64,000 nucleotides of DNA from Spisula solida (taxonomy: Eukaryota > Mollusca > Bivalvia > Venerida > Mactridae): assembly GCA_947247005.1 (NCBI GenBank), contig OX365953.1:24798784-24862783 (forward strand), written 5' to 3'. This document shows positions 22,555 to 34,202 of the stretch, piece by piece. The position numbers and the translations under genes were made by a program. The notes under the pieces are model-generated. The model worked only from the letters and a program-made list of their open reading frames with translations, searched no databases and was not told the origin of the DNA. Position 1 is the stretch's first letter. Every line of letters begins with the position of its first letter.

Positions 22555-23125
22555 TAAATAACCATACCATCAGATACAAGCCACAAAAGCTCTGTCATTT
22601 ATCCTACAGGTCAGTGCAGCACCAATGACAATTATATACCAAACATGAACTCATAGCAGATTCTCGGTTATTGGATTACGTTTTGTATATTATTGCGATA
22701 TCAGAGAATGGATGTATTGTTAATTGGAAACGACAGCGCTTGAGTATGATTCACTGTTTTAGATAATATTCTTTGACGCGGAACTATTGATTTTGTTTAC
22801 ACGATGATATTGTTAGAACGGTGTCGAATGTTTTTGTAAAATTAAAACTTTTGATTTGTCAGAACAATTACACACGTTTTATCACCGACTAGAGATGTGG
22901 ATTAAGCTAGTTCATGTTTTTTAACTTTGATTAGTACGAGAAAGGTCAAAGAGTGACATTCTCTAGAGTAGGTGCGTTTGTTTGTTTGTTGTTATCGTGA
23001 TTTTCGACTGAGAGACCATGCAGTGAAAAGGACATACACCATGTCTGAAGCAGCATCAATGAAAGATAACAAACAACACTAATCTAAACAACCTCTACAA
23101 CAAGACCAACTACGTGTAGCCAACC
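22555..23125. repeat. Modules M2 and M3, second copies in A
   Basis: M2 (22555-23015) and a short M3 (CAGTGAAAAGGACATACACC then CTAAACAACCTCTACAACAA) follow one another. They match the end of the window (63405-63999) almost base for base. Confidence 0.65.
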
Positions 23126-23216
23126 CATTCCACCAAACAAGCAGGCATTCTCCAAACATAAGCGGTCAAGCATTACCATTCCAAAACGATTTCTTTTGTT
23201 ATGATGTTTCTAACAG

Positions 23217-23640
23217 CGACGATAGCTCAGTGGTAACGTACTTGGATTGTAAATACAGAAGTCGTGGGATCAATTCCCGGCATGGTAACTGAACTTTTCC
23301 GAAATTATATTTATAGTACTTCCCGCTGTATCTGACCGTTTCGATTGCAAAGTGTCTGGTTAAAGGTACCAGGAAGCTGTGTATCTGTACTATACAATGG
23401 TCATATGATAGAACCGAGTTGTCTATTCGAGAAAAGAACTAGGCGCACTTCTGCAGCACCGGACATTCATGAATCTAATGTCTCTCTCTCCCGTCAGGGG
23501 CTTTCGCACAGTCCCGCAGGTCAGATTGTGCTAGTTCTGCACTGGTAGAGGTTGCACCTGTGCCTTGTGGTTCCAACACTATATATAAAAGCACATTTGA
23601 ACGCGCGTTCGCATGAAAAGGGCGCTATATAATTATTATT
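23217..23640 (+). mobile_element. SINE with tRNA-Tyr(GTA)-like head
   Basis: The head carries an A-box-like GATAGCTCAGTGGTAACG, an anticodon arm GGATTGTAAATAC with GTA in the loop, and a B-box-like GTGGGATCAATTCCCGG. The acceptor stem does not pair, ruling out a working tRNA. The body of about 420 bases ends in AAAAGGGCGCTATATAATTA, a tail of the kind seen in invertebrate SINEs. Confidence 0.65.
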
Positions 23641-23845
23641 CGGTAAATATGTATGTGATCCACTTGAAGTGAACAAATTTAAGCAGCGGAATATTTATTT
23701 CAAAGCCCTAATGTGGTCATTTGCTCTGATCTTTCCTTATTTCTTGTTAAGCAGCACCGAAAAGTATCACGGTAGAAGGATAACGCAGGCAAACGTACAT
23801 TACCTTTTATTACAGCTAAATTATGTGTTTCCCAGGACTCTGTTT
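23641..23845. repeat. Interior of the CAGTGGTAGACACC MITE without its ends
   Basis: It matches the centre of the element at 365-720 (AAGCAGCACCGAAAAGTATC, ACCTTTTATTACAGCTAAAT) but lacks the inverted ends. It abuts the SINE tail directly. Confidence 0.6.
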
Positions 23846-23964
23846 AGATTTAAACTTTTACCTATCATATTCGTCACCTATGTTTAAACCCTCATTAGTA
23901 AACACCAACTAACAAGCATGTAATTGATGAAAAACTACACTATATGCTTATGTATCACCATTAG

Positions 23965-24690
23965 ACCTCTACTAGACTATTGGGGTTATTGAAGTTTATA
24001 TAAATTACTCTTGATGTCTGCATATTTGAGTATTTGACGTAATGTGAAGTCAAGAGTTGAACAAAATCCGTTGCGGTGCTCATCCTCGTTCAATACAACA
24101 CACTGAGTTCTAACCATACTGATTTCAACTAATTAGGAAATGTAATCGCAGATCTTAACCTTAGTTCATGCATTTGGATTTCAATTGAAGGCATTTAGAA
24201 ATAACGTACATACATTGTATTGTGATTTTATTTTACATGTACATGTATTATGAACTTGACTGTTTTTTTTAATCGAACATTATTGAGCGTCATGTGTGTA
24301 CAGATATAGTTTTTCTTTGCGTGGTATACAAAATAGACGTTCATGTCGTGATCCATGTTTCCTCCCCTGTAATGTTGCAATGTTTCTACGTCGAAACGGA
24401 ATACATTTCAGGAGCTTCTTCCGAAAGTTTAAAGATCAATTACTTCTGAAAAGTAAGCATGCAACATCTGGGAGGAAATTACATAATATTGTGCAATATC
24501 TACGTTCTTTGAAATGATATTGACATTTCGTCCGGGACTTCGTTACTGCGACTCCAGAACATGCAGCTAAGCGTATTGCCAAAAATAATTTCTAGCATAA
24601 ATGAAACCTAAATACGTAAGTGTATACACTATAGTCTGGTGATTTTAAACCAAAAGTGATTGGTAATGTCTACTCTGTTGTGTATTTTAA
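23965..24690. repeat. Module M1, third copy in A
   Basis: A diverged M1 with CTTCTTCCGAAAGTTTAAAG and CTCCAGAACATGCAGCTAAG. A 73-codon frame at 24296-24517 is local to this copy. Confidence 0.55.
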
Positions 24691-25545
24691 ATCATGTTCT
24701 GATCACTGCAAAGGTCTTTGTATAAGTTCACAATAGATTAAAAACAATTTTTGTTGGCAATTTATTTATTTCGTTTTTCAGATTAAAGTTTTAACATTCT
24801 TGTTTTAAAATACAGACCTTACCCACTGTGATTAAACCAAACCTGGTCAAGGTGAACTCATATGCAAATAGTCGATTTCTAAACTTTGCTTGTGAATCAA
24901 TTACGGTGTTTTTATATTTGAAATAGCACTCATACGTATAGACGAACAGACAAGCAGGACACCAGACAACAACGCAAGCTCCTCACAACATTGACTTCCG
25001 TTATCACTCTCAGTAAACGCTGCCATTATTGGTCCTCAATAGTCACATGACGTTCCAAAATGGAGAACAAACCGATAAAAGAAGTCCCTACGCTGGTTTC
25101 ATTGATAATATAGACGTTATATAAATAGAAGTAGACAAAACAAAGACTGGCAATACAAAACATCGATCAGTAGAAATTAGATGCGACCTAATTTGATTGA
25201 GAATGTGGTGCGATGAAGTAAATCCAGAATTTGAAAATTAACGTTCTCTGGAAAGCCGATTTACTACTTAGAACGATAACTCCGCAAGGAACTAGTTTCC
25301 TGATTTATTGATTTTTTCTTCGATACATATGCGACTGCATCACCCGTAAGGACATATTTATTCTAATATCGATATCATTTACGAGTGTGAACAATAAAAT
25401 CAATTTCAAAGTATGCACAGTGCAAAATTAATAAAACCCAAATTCGGTTAAAAATCCTTTGGTCGCAGTGGTTAGATCTGAGCAAAGGGAAGTAACCACG
25501 GCGGGGAGTTCGACCGCAACGATGTAATAAAATGAACTAACACTA
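24691..25545. other. Unassigned stretch with a weak tRNA-like segment
   Basis: Mostly AT-rich DNA. At 25464-25535 there is a tRNA-like pair of boxes (GGTCGCAGTGGTTAGA and GGAGTTCGACCGC), possibly the head of another SINE. No gene is seen. Confidence 0.35.
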
Positions 25546-25549
25546 TATA

Positions 25550-25985
25550 ATCCACACCATCAGATACAAGCCACAAAAGCTCTGTCACTTATCCTATAAT
25601 TCAGTGCAGCACCAATGACATTTATATACCAAGCATGAACTCACAGGAGACTCTCGATTATTAGATTACGTTTTCCATATTATTGCGATATCAGGGAGTC
25701 GATGTATTGTTAATTGGAAATGACAGCGCTTGAGGAAAATTCACTGTTTTAGATAATATTCTCTGATGCGGAACTATTGATTTTATTTATATGATGGTGT
25801 TGTTAGAACGGTGTCGAATTGTCTGATGAATTTGAAACTTTGATTATTAAGAGCAACTGCAAACCTTTAATCACCGACAAAAAATGTGAATTAAACTTTT
25901 TCATGGTTGTAACTTTGATTGGTAGAGAACGGTCAAGGACTTGACATTCTCTAGATTAGGTGTGTTTGTTTGTTTGTTTGTTTGT
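25550..25985. repeat. Module M2, third copy in A
   Basis: It contains ACCATCAGATACAAGCCACA, TCAGTGCAGCACCAATGACA and TTGTTAATTGGAAATGACAG, and ends in a short TTTG-rich run. Confidence 0.65.
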
Positions 25986-26439
25986 TGTTGACTGAGGTGA
26001 CCTTAACTGTTTTCGTGGAGCCAAATTTAATCCACCTAGTCCTAACGTGCTTGCTGTTGTCGAATGTTCCTCCTGTCGGAGATATTATGTACATCAGACA
26101 GCAAGCCATATGCGGACGTACATGTACATAAACTAGTGCAATCCTGGAATGGATTCCGGGTCTGACTGACTTCAAGCGTTCTTCTAAAATACCAGATGTT
26201 TACTTATAAAATTAAAGAACTGAGTTGATCAGTAAAGGATTTAATTTTGGTTGTCAAACGATTTGGAAATATTTTATAAAGGTTTGCATAATAAAGGAGA
26301 TTCGTTTGATACCCTTCGACAAAATCCTTCGACAATCAAATGGGCGTGAATGTCTATACTCTGGCATTAGGTTAATTGCGACAACTTGTTGAACCTCATG
26401 AACCTGACCGTTTTACACATCTGGGAAGTTGGTGCAAAT
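25986..26439. other. Unassigned stretch
   Basis: A minus-strand frame at 25951-26175 has no recognisable family. Nothing else is seen. Confidence 0.35.
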
Positions 26440-26660
26440 AGTGAAAAGGGACATATAATAAGACTGAAACGTGAATTACAACACTAATCTAAAACAACAT
26501 CTACAACAAGTCCAACTTCGTTTTTACTTCCAATTTACATTGTAATATATTCTGAATTATATGGTATTGTTTAGGCAAATTTGAATTGTTCCTTGTTCCA
26601 GAATAGTCCAAATAAGTCGAAATCTCAACTTTAAAGGCAATGACAATATATAATGTACAA
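26440..26660. repeat. Module M3, third copy in A
   Basis: A diverged M3: GTGAAAAGGGACATATAATA, CAACATCTACAACAAGTCCA and CAAATAAGTCGAAATCTCAA. Confidence 0.55.
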
Positions 26661-26734
26661 CTCCAAACGTTTTCGTTCGTTCGCAGGTTTCTAAGATAGT
26701 ACAAAGCATCAATGTTGTGAAAATATATAATATC

Positions 26735-26900
26735 AAGTCGGACTGGGAAGGCAGCAGCATTCATCATAACCAGCCGAGGACTGAACACATAACAGAATAC
26801 AAGGCACAATGCCCAAAACACACTTGAACGAGAAAATGATCCGCCGAAGTCTCAGTTTTCAATAGGCTGAATGAACTACGAGTAACTTCAGCAAACGACA
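26735..26900 (-). repeat. Dispersed motif family member
   Basis: It reads GGACTGGGAAGGCAGCAGCA, then AACCAGCCGAGGACTGAACA and AAGGCACAATGCCCA, followed by the family's second part (GGCTGAATGAACTACGAGTA). Confidence 0.55.
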
Positions 26901-27044
26901 CTATTTAATCACCATGTAATGTGCATAACTTTTTATACTAAAACTAAAATCCGGCTTAACGTACCAGCAATATACTCAATTACTGAACATAAAAAATAAG
27001 TTAACGAAATCGATAATCACTTCTAAACTGAGCATTAAATTTTC

Positions 27045-27290
27045 TTTAAACCATTTGAACATCCTGCACTTGATGTCAAACACAGTTGTTTCGTACAAAA
27101 TGTATGTAAATTAGTCTGAAGAGACCTAACTGAGAGTAAATGCCACGGTTAGCAACTCGATAATTAAATACTTTCGTGTTTTCTTGACAGCGAATTGTAT
27201 GGAAGAAATGTCTTATTAGATTATAGCAATTTTGGAGCTCGTTAATTGGTTTTGGCGGATGCATTAGAATAAGGCGGAAGTTCACTACAC
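27045..27290. repeat. Module M4, second copy in A
   Basis: It contains CGTACAAAATGTATGTAAAT, TAGTCTGAAGAGACCTAACT and TTTTGGCGGATGCATTAGAA, diverged from 20310-20600. Confidence 0.55.
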
Positions 27291-28504
27291 CATCTTGCAG
27301 GGATGCATTTTATTTTGAATTTGTAGATTCTAATTTGTTACATTGAGATGTACGTAAGATGTCTGGAAACTAGTCTTACGAATACAAGGTAACACAGTAT
27401 GTTGACTCACTGTACCCCCAAAGCGGAAGTCGCTGATAACTAGGCGTCCAGAAAATAAAATGATCGTGTTTACCGTCTCGGATAATTTGGATTGTATTAG
27501 TTTATTCCTTAGTATCGCATAAAGTAAGTGCACTGTTTTAGTTAAAATGTAGTCCATAAAATACTGTTTTCGGAGATACCAAACATCCCTGATAAAAGCC
27601 CTTATAAACTTTATTTTCAAGTAAAATAGCGATTAGATATTTGTTTAAGCTTGTTAAGAACCTACAAATTCTTTGAAAAATAGTATATTTAGCGCTCACA
27701 AAGTCCTGCAACCTTTTCTGCATTGTAAATGAATGTTTAACACATGGATACACACAAACGTTGCTCTATCTTAACGGATATTTTTTGAAGAAAAAGAGTT
27801 TTTCTGGGACATGTATGCCGATTACACTGTATGACTAGTCGAAACATGACTGACCCACTAGTCGCATTTTGTAAAATCTGGACTGTCCGCTTAGTCGCCA
27901 AAAAAACTGTACGCCTATGCAAACGTATTTTCAACCTTACATTAAATGATCTGACCTTGTTATGTGTTAACCGTAGAAAATAGTCATGGAACAGTATCAA
28001 TGCTACTGCGGCAATTGTTATTCAAAGAAAATGTTTCTGGAGTAAAAGACCCGAAGAATCGGAGACATATGCATTGAGTAATTACATAATTACATGTACC
28101 TTGGATAACTTTAACATTAAAGTTTGGTTTATAAAATTGTAATACACGTAAGTCCCTATGACATCCCGATAGTCAGGAATGTTATAAGGTTGAATGACGA
28201 CTTTGATCTATTGAATTTTTAAGTTATTGAACGGAAACCATTTGACCAATTTATTCATGTTAAAGGTCACAGTGATACAGTCCCTTGACCTACCGACCGC
28301 ACAATCCATAGCGGTAATCTATTGTTGATGCCAAACCGCCATCTAAAGTTCCAGGGTTCTTAATTAGGCCAAGCATTCTGAAAATTGTGAACGGAAACAA
28401 TTTGGTCTACCAACCGACCGACAGACATACATGTATAAGCAAAGCAATTATACCCCTTCAAAGATAGGAGGGGAATAAATTCGTACAAATGGTGCCGAAA
28501 TACT

Positions 28505-29180
28505 TTAAGCCTAAGTCCCACTGAGCATTTTTTGCCTCGGCTTCGGGAGGCATCGGGAACATGATCCTCGTGGTCTATGGGTAGCTTTGGGGAAGTCATG
28601 AGGCAATTTGTGAATTGGGAGGCATCGGGATAACTCTCGATGTATTCCCGACTCCATGCGTCGGTTCAACTGCGTCAGGGATGTTATACCGATGGACATC
28701 AGGAGGTTCGCCATTGTCTGAGGGAAGCTCCCCGATGTATCGGGGAAGCTTCGTGAAGTCTTGAGATATTTAGTCAGTTCGCAATAACATCGGGATATTT
28801 CAATGCATGTATTGATTTTTACCCGATATACTCGCGATTTTATATCGGGAATATCTCGAAGGCATCCCCGTAGCTCGGGAATATCCCGGGGAGGCATCTC
28901 CGAGGTATCCAGAACCTCGGGGAATAATCGGGGTTGCTTTCGCGATAAAAATAATTCTGCGAGGCACACCAGAGGTTTCCCCGACACATCGAGGATGTAT
29001 CGCTAAAGTATCAGGAAACTTCGTGGGAATTTTAACGTTTGACAAATATTCGGCAATATTTCGCTGTTTCGGGATATAATCCTCGAATAAAAGTTTATAT
29101 TAATCGGAGATGATCGGGGTTTACCGGGAGGCATCGGGAGAACTCGCGATATGATCCCGACGTTATACGTTGGTACCACT
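28505..29180. repeat. CpG-rich, TCGGGA-type minisatellite-like block
   Basis: Many variants of GGCATCGGGA, TCGGGAATATC and CTCGGGGA are scattered on both strands. G+C and CpG content are visibly above the surroundings. The start (AAGCCTAAGTCCCACTGAGC) recurs at 35767, where a shorter relative lies. Overlapping frames of up to 158 codons here are by-products of the repeat. Confidence 0.6.
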
Positions 29181-29618
29181 GCCTCGGGGATTTACAGACG
29201 ATGACATTCATATCGCGAGCCTTCGGTGCCATAGAGAGGGGGGTTGGCGATTCCCAAAAGGCGGAAATTTGACACGCCGAATGAGTCCGGGTCCTGGAAA
29301 AAGATATTGTTCGGGTTTTAGATCCCGATATTGGGGAATCTAGACGCCGCAAAAAGCAGACAACAATTTCAAGACGACACAATTTTAGATCTAGGGTGGG
29401 GAATTAAAAACCCCAAAAAAGAAAAAATGCCTAATTCTACTGTGTCTGCCCGCCGCCCCCTGGAACAAAATATGGATAGGTGCAAAACGGATATGCAAAG
29501 GTCATTGGTGATGAAAATGACCAAAAACTTACTGTTTTCTTGTCGAAAATAAAGATACAATGCAAAACGGATATTTATCATTTCAATGAGTACCTCGAAA
29601 AGGCTAATACACACAGGC

Positions 29619-30070
29619 ATTTCGTAATTGGGTATTTGAATATGTTATTGAATAGGCATACAGTGGTACTGCGACTAGTGGGACAGATGGAATTTCGCGT
29701 TTTCCGAATAGGCGTTCAGTGCATGATTCGAATGCATACTGGATTAAACACTATTGCGACGATTCGGATGAGAAATGCACCATTGCACGTATAAACTCAT
29801 ACGTATAGATTGATAATGAAACACCTAGAAGAAATTATTACTCAAGCATTTCGTAATTAGATATTTAATACTTATTGAATAGGCATACAGTGGTATTGCG
29901 ACTAGTGGGACAGATGGATTTTCGCGTTATCCGAATAGGCGTCCAGTGCATGGTTCGAATGCATACTGGATTAAACACTATTGCAACGATTCAGGGGAGA
30001 AATGCATCACTGCACGTATAAACTCATACGTATAGATTAATAATGAAACACCTTAAAGAGATTATTACTC
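29619..30070. repeat. Tandem duplication, about 228-bp unit
   Basis: CATTTCGTAATT...AGGCATACAGTGGTA, GCGACTAGTGGGACAGATGG, CGAATGCATACTGGATTAAA and CACGTATAAACTCATACGTA each occur twice, one unit apart. It is internal to the 2978-bp element. Confidence 0.8.
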
Positions 30071-30446
30071 GAATTTCCTTAGCATTTCCAAAATAACGGA
30101 CATTTTATCGTGATTGAATCATCTTTCGCTTTAAGCAGCTGTTTATTTTGAGAAAACACGTTTTCATTTTAAATGCTAATACCAAGTATGGGACTTTCTG
30201 TTGAAGAAACGTTTATTTCACGCTGAAAAAATATATACAACCAGTATATTTAAATCAAAAAGTCTGATAAAAACATTAAATACTTACTATTGACAGCTCT
30301 CCAAAATGAAACTGAACGCCTAGTTATCAGCGACTTCCGCTTTGGGGGTACAGTGAGTCAACATACTGTGGGTAATAAGCAGCTTCAACCAATAATCACA
30401 GTTCTTGTCAAATAATGCGTTATAATTTGTGTACATACTAGTATAA

Positions 30447-32710
30447 TACAGTGAAGTTCCGCTAATAGGACACTACTATTATTTTGAAATCATGCAGATT
30501 TTTGCAATGTTATGGTCCAAAAGTATTAAATTTAGAACAAAAAAGGTCCGCTAATAAGACCGATTCGCTAATAAGACCAGGTTTTGACGTCATGACGTCA
30601 CCAGCTATTAAAGTTATATAAACAGATGGTAATAAGTTAAATAGCTTAAAACATAAGTACTACACAATGTATTAGTTTGTGTTAATAAAACCGTAACATT
30701 CGCCCAATGAACGTACATGAACACATAAACAAATATAAAACAGGATCATAAAGATACAATTATACAGACAATGACTGCAGTGAAAGCAAACAAAATAAAG
30801 TAACGTGCCAGTTATAACCGAAATGCTATAACAATGTTACAAGCAGCCAAAATACGTGTAGTAATCTGGAGTGCATACATGTATATAAATAAAAAATACC
30901 GTTACAGCAACAATTCAATTTTAAAGATCCACGTTTACTAAGGTTATCAGCAAATAACATTTTAAAGTAAACAGCAACCATAATGTACAATCGAGAAATA
31001 TTGGATACCGTATTTCATACCCGAATCTCACGTACTTCGTTAAAGGTATGCCAACTATTCATTTATCATTCCCAACATCCATATGTGTACATCTCCTCAT
31101 CTCTTAATTATGTATAAACCTATGTACCTATGTTTCCATTGAGTCATCTTTTAGGTAGACATTTCTTTCTGAAAGATAACAAGACTTTCGTTTCGATAGT
31201 CGAGTAGGCTAATGTATTCGTACTTGGCATTGTCAGGCTATAATGCCGTTCAGTATAGTTTCCGGTCCCGCTATATTTGCTACTCTTTTTGTCCTAAATG
31301 TTTAATTTTAGATAAAGTATGATACAATTACAGCATTCTTTTTGATAACATAATTATGTAAATGAAATACGAAGCAAGTTTATTAGGTATAAGCCAGCCA
31401 GGCTACAATCAAGGTAAGTCTTATAGCTAGGGGCTTATCAGGTACGTCCAGATGCTTGATAATTTGAAAGATGTTGGTTTTCATCCATATAAGTAGTAAA
31501 ATATATAACGTTTTAGTTGGCAACAGTTTATACCTGGCTGAACTTTTAATGTTCCATATGAACGGAGATATTTATTAAGAAAATGGGAGGAGGATGCGAT
31601 GATTGATTGTGATAAGCCTCTGGCTTAAACTTAAGACATTTTATGATTTATCGGTGCTAACCAGTTTATACTCGACTGTGAAAAAATCATTACAGCTTGC
31701 ACTAATCACTATCGAAGGCTGTTTCAAGAGTTCTCAACCTATGTACATATGCGATTTTTAAGTTAGTGTTAATAACCTCTTAAAGGCGAGGATCAAACTC
31801 ACAGCAATCAATGACTGCTACATCCGTCAGTGTCGATTAAACACTATAATATATACGTGTTTACGTACATTGATAAGACCTTGACCATTAATTGGAAGAG
31901 TAATTATCATACAAAAAACAAGGTTCATTGACCATACGTAAATTCAAATTCATTTCCGTTTCATTTTCTATCAAATCTCAGCTTCAGAAACTCGGTGAGG
32001 TTATTGACACAGTTAATAGTTTCTAGATTAATGATACGGATGAAATGTGTCTGTTCCATTGCGATGATTTTCTTGAACCATAATTAATAGTCTGTAGTAT
32101 TCCATTATTGAAATGTAGGTCAAGTCTTGAAAGAGAAAGTTTATCTGATATCAACACATGCATAAGCATGTAACCGCCAAAAAGGCAACTTTGTACTACA
32201 GCCAATATTTACACTCAGCACTTAAATATTGTAAATGTAATATAATGAGCCGTTATTTGTCCTAGATTGCAAAACTATGTGTCTGAGGAAAATGTATACA
32301 ATTGTTAATATGTGAGTGTTGACAATAACATTTGAAAAATATTTGGCATGATGTACTATTTATGAGGTATAGATACAATTGTGAATCTGAGTGCCACATA
32401 CAGCATTCAGAATGATACATTACAATTATAGCTTGCAAATACACTAAATTACCCTAGAAACTTCAAGTGGAAAGTAAGCCAAACATATCACAAAAATGTA
32501 TTTAGTACTTAAACATTATTACAACTTCTTGCTCTCATAAAATGTTGCTATGAAGCTCAAGGGAGTGAATGTCAATATTTGAGTGCTGAGTGTTGAGTTT
32601 TGGTTGTAATTCCGGGCCCTGGATCATAAGACGCGTACAAACAATTGACCACAACATTGAATAGTCACTCGTATAAGTCGAGTGGTCTTATAAGCGGTTA
32701 TATACGGTAT
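30447..32710. mobile_element. Possible pogo/Tigger-like element with degraded ends
   Basis: The left end CAGTGAAGTTCCGCTAATAG and the inverse of the right end (near ACCGCTTATAAGACCACT) are loosely similar, and CGCTAATAAGACC recurs just inside the left end. No transposase frame is visible. The pairing of the ends is uncertain. Confidence 0.25.
32193..32619. mobile_element. MITE of the CAG-target family, third location
   Basis: The left end is degraded but reads CCAATATTTACACTCAGCAC. The right end is well kept: GAGTGCTGAGTGTTGAGTTT then GGTTGTAATTCCGGGCCC. The interior matches the element at 11335-11737 in the opposite orientation. Confidence 0.65.
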
Positions 32711-32719
32711 ATATTAAGA

Positions 32720-33148
32720 CGTTAAAAATGTTAGAAAAAGTTCATAAGCATAGTTATCACACCGGTAAAGTATGTTACAACAAGAGTTGCGTCTCAGGGA
32801 CACACTATGTAATGTTACAGTAAGAGTTGTATCTGAAAGGCATTCACAGCGCCTTCGTTATAACACAACTACATGTACTGTTGCAACATGATAAATTGAT
32901 GCCGTTGAGTACAAAACTTGCACTAGGACCAATTATAGTAACTATTATATTCAGAAATGTTATTCTGAATTGCAATTCACACCTTCGACCGTAATCTTGG
33001 CAATTGAATGTGTGTACTTGAACGAGCTTACTTATATTAAGATGAATGATCCAGCCATCTCTTAACTTGTCTGAAACTCCGATAATCTGAGATCTGTAAA
33101 GCCTCCATTTAATCGACATTTCAGACAAGGCATTGTCTGAGAACGATA
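32720..33148. other. Unassigned stretch
   Basis: A 122-codon minus-strand frame (32844-33212) runs into the mariner end and has no recognisable family, so it is not called. Nothing else is seen. Confidence 0.35.
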
Positions 33149-33780
33149 TACGAGGGTCATTCAATATATAATGCGAACTAAGACATAAATTCTTACGTAC
33201 AATATTAATCATTCACATATTGACATATTTATTCAAAGTAACCTTCTATGTGATCTATGACAGACTTCCATCATTTCGACAGACATTCTAGTCTACCGCG
33301 CACATACACTCTATACTGCATGGTCGCGGCCTATTCATTCCTCTGTAAATCAGGATGTCGAATCCCAAGGTTACTGTCGTCTCATTTCAAGCTAGTATGA
33401 ACATTTCTACGTCTCATCTATAGCTAATAGTATGGATAGAACGTTTTGTCCTTCCGCAATAAAGCGCTAACATAAGCCGGTAACTCGTTGGAAACGACGT
33501 TCTGTTTTTTGACGTCAACAATTTAGGCACCCATCGTGCGCAATCCTTGCACATGTTTAACCTGTTCCTCAAAATCGAATGAACCGAGCCTCACATACTC
33601 TTCTTTTCCTGGACTTTTTCTTCGTTTGTAAAAAGTATGTCTGCTTTCACAAATTCTCTCATTTGTTGCTGTAAAGTATGGGTCGTTAAATAGATACCAT
33701 GCCCTGAACACTGGTATTCTTTGATTGCTATTCAGCCGATCGTATTTTAAATTTATAATCTCGCCACTTCGGATTATGAA
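33149..33780 (-). pseudogene. Mariner-like transposase relic, C-terminal part
   Basis: The inverted end TACGAGGGTCATTCAATATA lies at about 33149-33168. About 60 bases inside it a minus-strand frame ends WKSVIDHIEGYFE with TAA at 33231-33229, the typical C-terminus of mariner transposases. Upstream the frame is broken by several stops, including one directly before WKSV. The opposite end of the element was not found, so it is truncated. Confidence 0.65.
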
Positions 33781-34125
33781 AGAGGGAATTTAAATACCAG
33801 CCTCTGGTAAAGCAATAATAAATCGACGAACTTTTGTTTCGACGGCGCTCGAGTGTTACGTTAAATACGATGGTCTTGTGACGTTACCGCGTCCATGTTG
33901 TATTAAGTGACGTCGATGGAATGTGCGCGCTAATGACGTCATCGACGTTGAGGTCCTTAATTTTTCTGAACAGAAAGAAAATGACTTATATATATTTATT
34001 ATGCCAAATTTCGTTTAATTATCTTTACGGGTTCTAGAGATAATTGATAGTTAGCATTATAGTTTAACTTTTATGCTGAGTGTCTAGCAAGGGAATTTCT
34101 AGTACCATTTTTATTTTGGCTTTGG
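33781..34125. other. Unassigned stretch with CRE-like palindromes
   Basis: It contains TGACGTCGATGG and AATGACGTCATCGACG together with GCGCGC. Similar motifs occur inside the mariner element at 37090-37180, so this may be the 5' part of the same mariner group. No gene is seen. Confidence 0.35.
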
Positions 34126-34202
34126 TATGACGCGGCCAGGTATCGAACCCGAGACCTCCCGCACTCAAAGCGAACGCTCAACCACTAGGCTACCGAGTAG
34201 GC
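34126..34202 (-). mobile_element. tRNA-derived SINE head, minus strand
   Basis: On the minus strand an A-box-like GGTAGCCTAGTGGTTGAG is followed by an anticodon arm TTCGC-TTTGAGT-GCGGG with TGA in the loop, and a B box GGGTTCGATACC. The acceptor ends do not pair, so this is a SINE head and not a tRNA gene. The body probably continues to about 33990. Confidence 0.6.

Larger units (their letters stand above)
27393..30370. mobile_element. 2978-bp element with 55-bp perfect inverted ends and GGTAA duplication
   Basis: The left end starts CACAGTATGTTGACTCACTG. 27393-27447 is the exact reverse complement of 30316-30370. The flanks carry the same five bases, GGTAA, at 27388-27392 and 30371-30375, as expected of a transposon insertion. 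A CAC terminus with a 5-bp target duplication is the pattern of the Transib/RAG-like group; CMC-group elements also start CAC but have 2-4-bp duplications. No transposase is recognisable inside, and the interior is filled by a GGGA-rich repeat block (28505-29180) and a 228-bp tandem duplication. It is therefore a non-autonomous or internally replaced copy. The superfamily assignment is inference. Confidence 0.8.

Noticed and set aside
28511..29045. Overlapping open frames of 67-158 codons on both strands
   Set aside because: They lie in the CpG-rich TCGGGA repeat, where stop codons are rare by composition. Frames on opposite strands are open over the same bases and none resembles a protein family.
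32844..33212. 122-codon minus-strand frame
   Set aside because: It runs across the mariner inverted end, has no recognisable domain or splice context, and is not long enough to exclude chance in a 64-kb AT-rich window.
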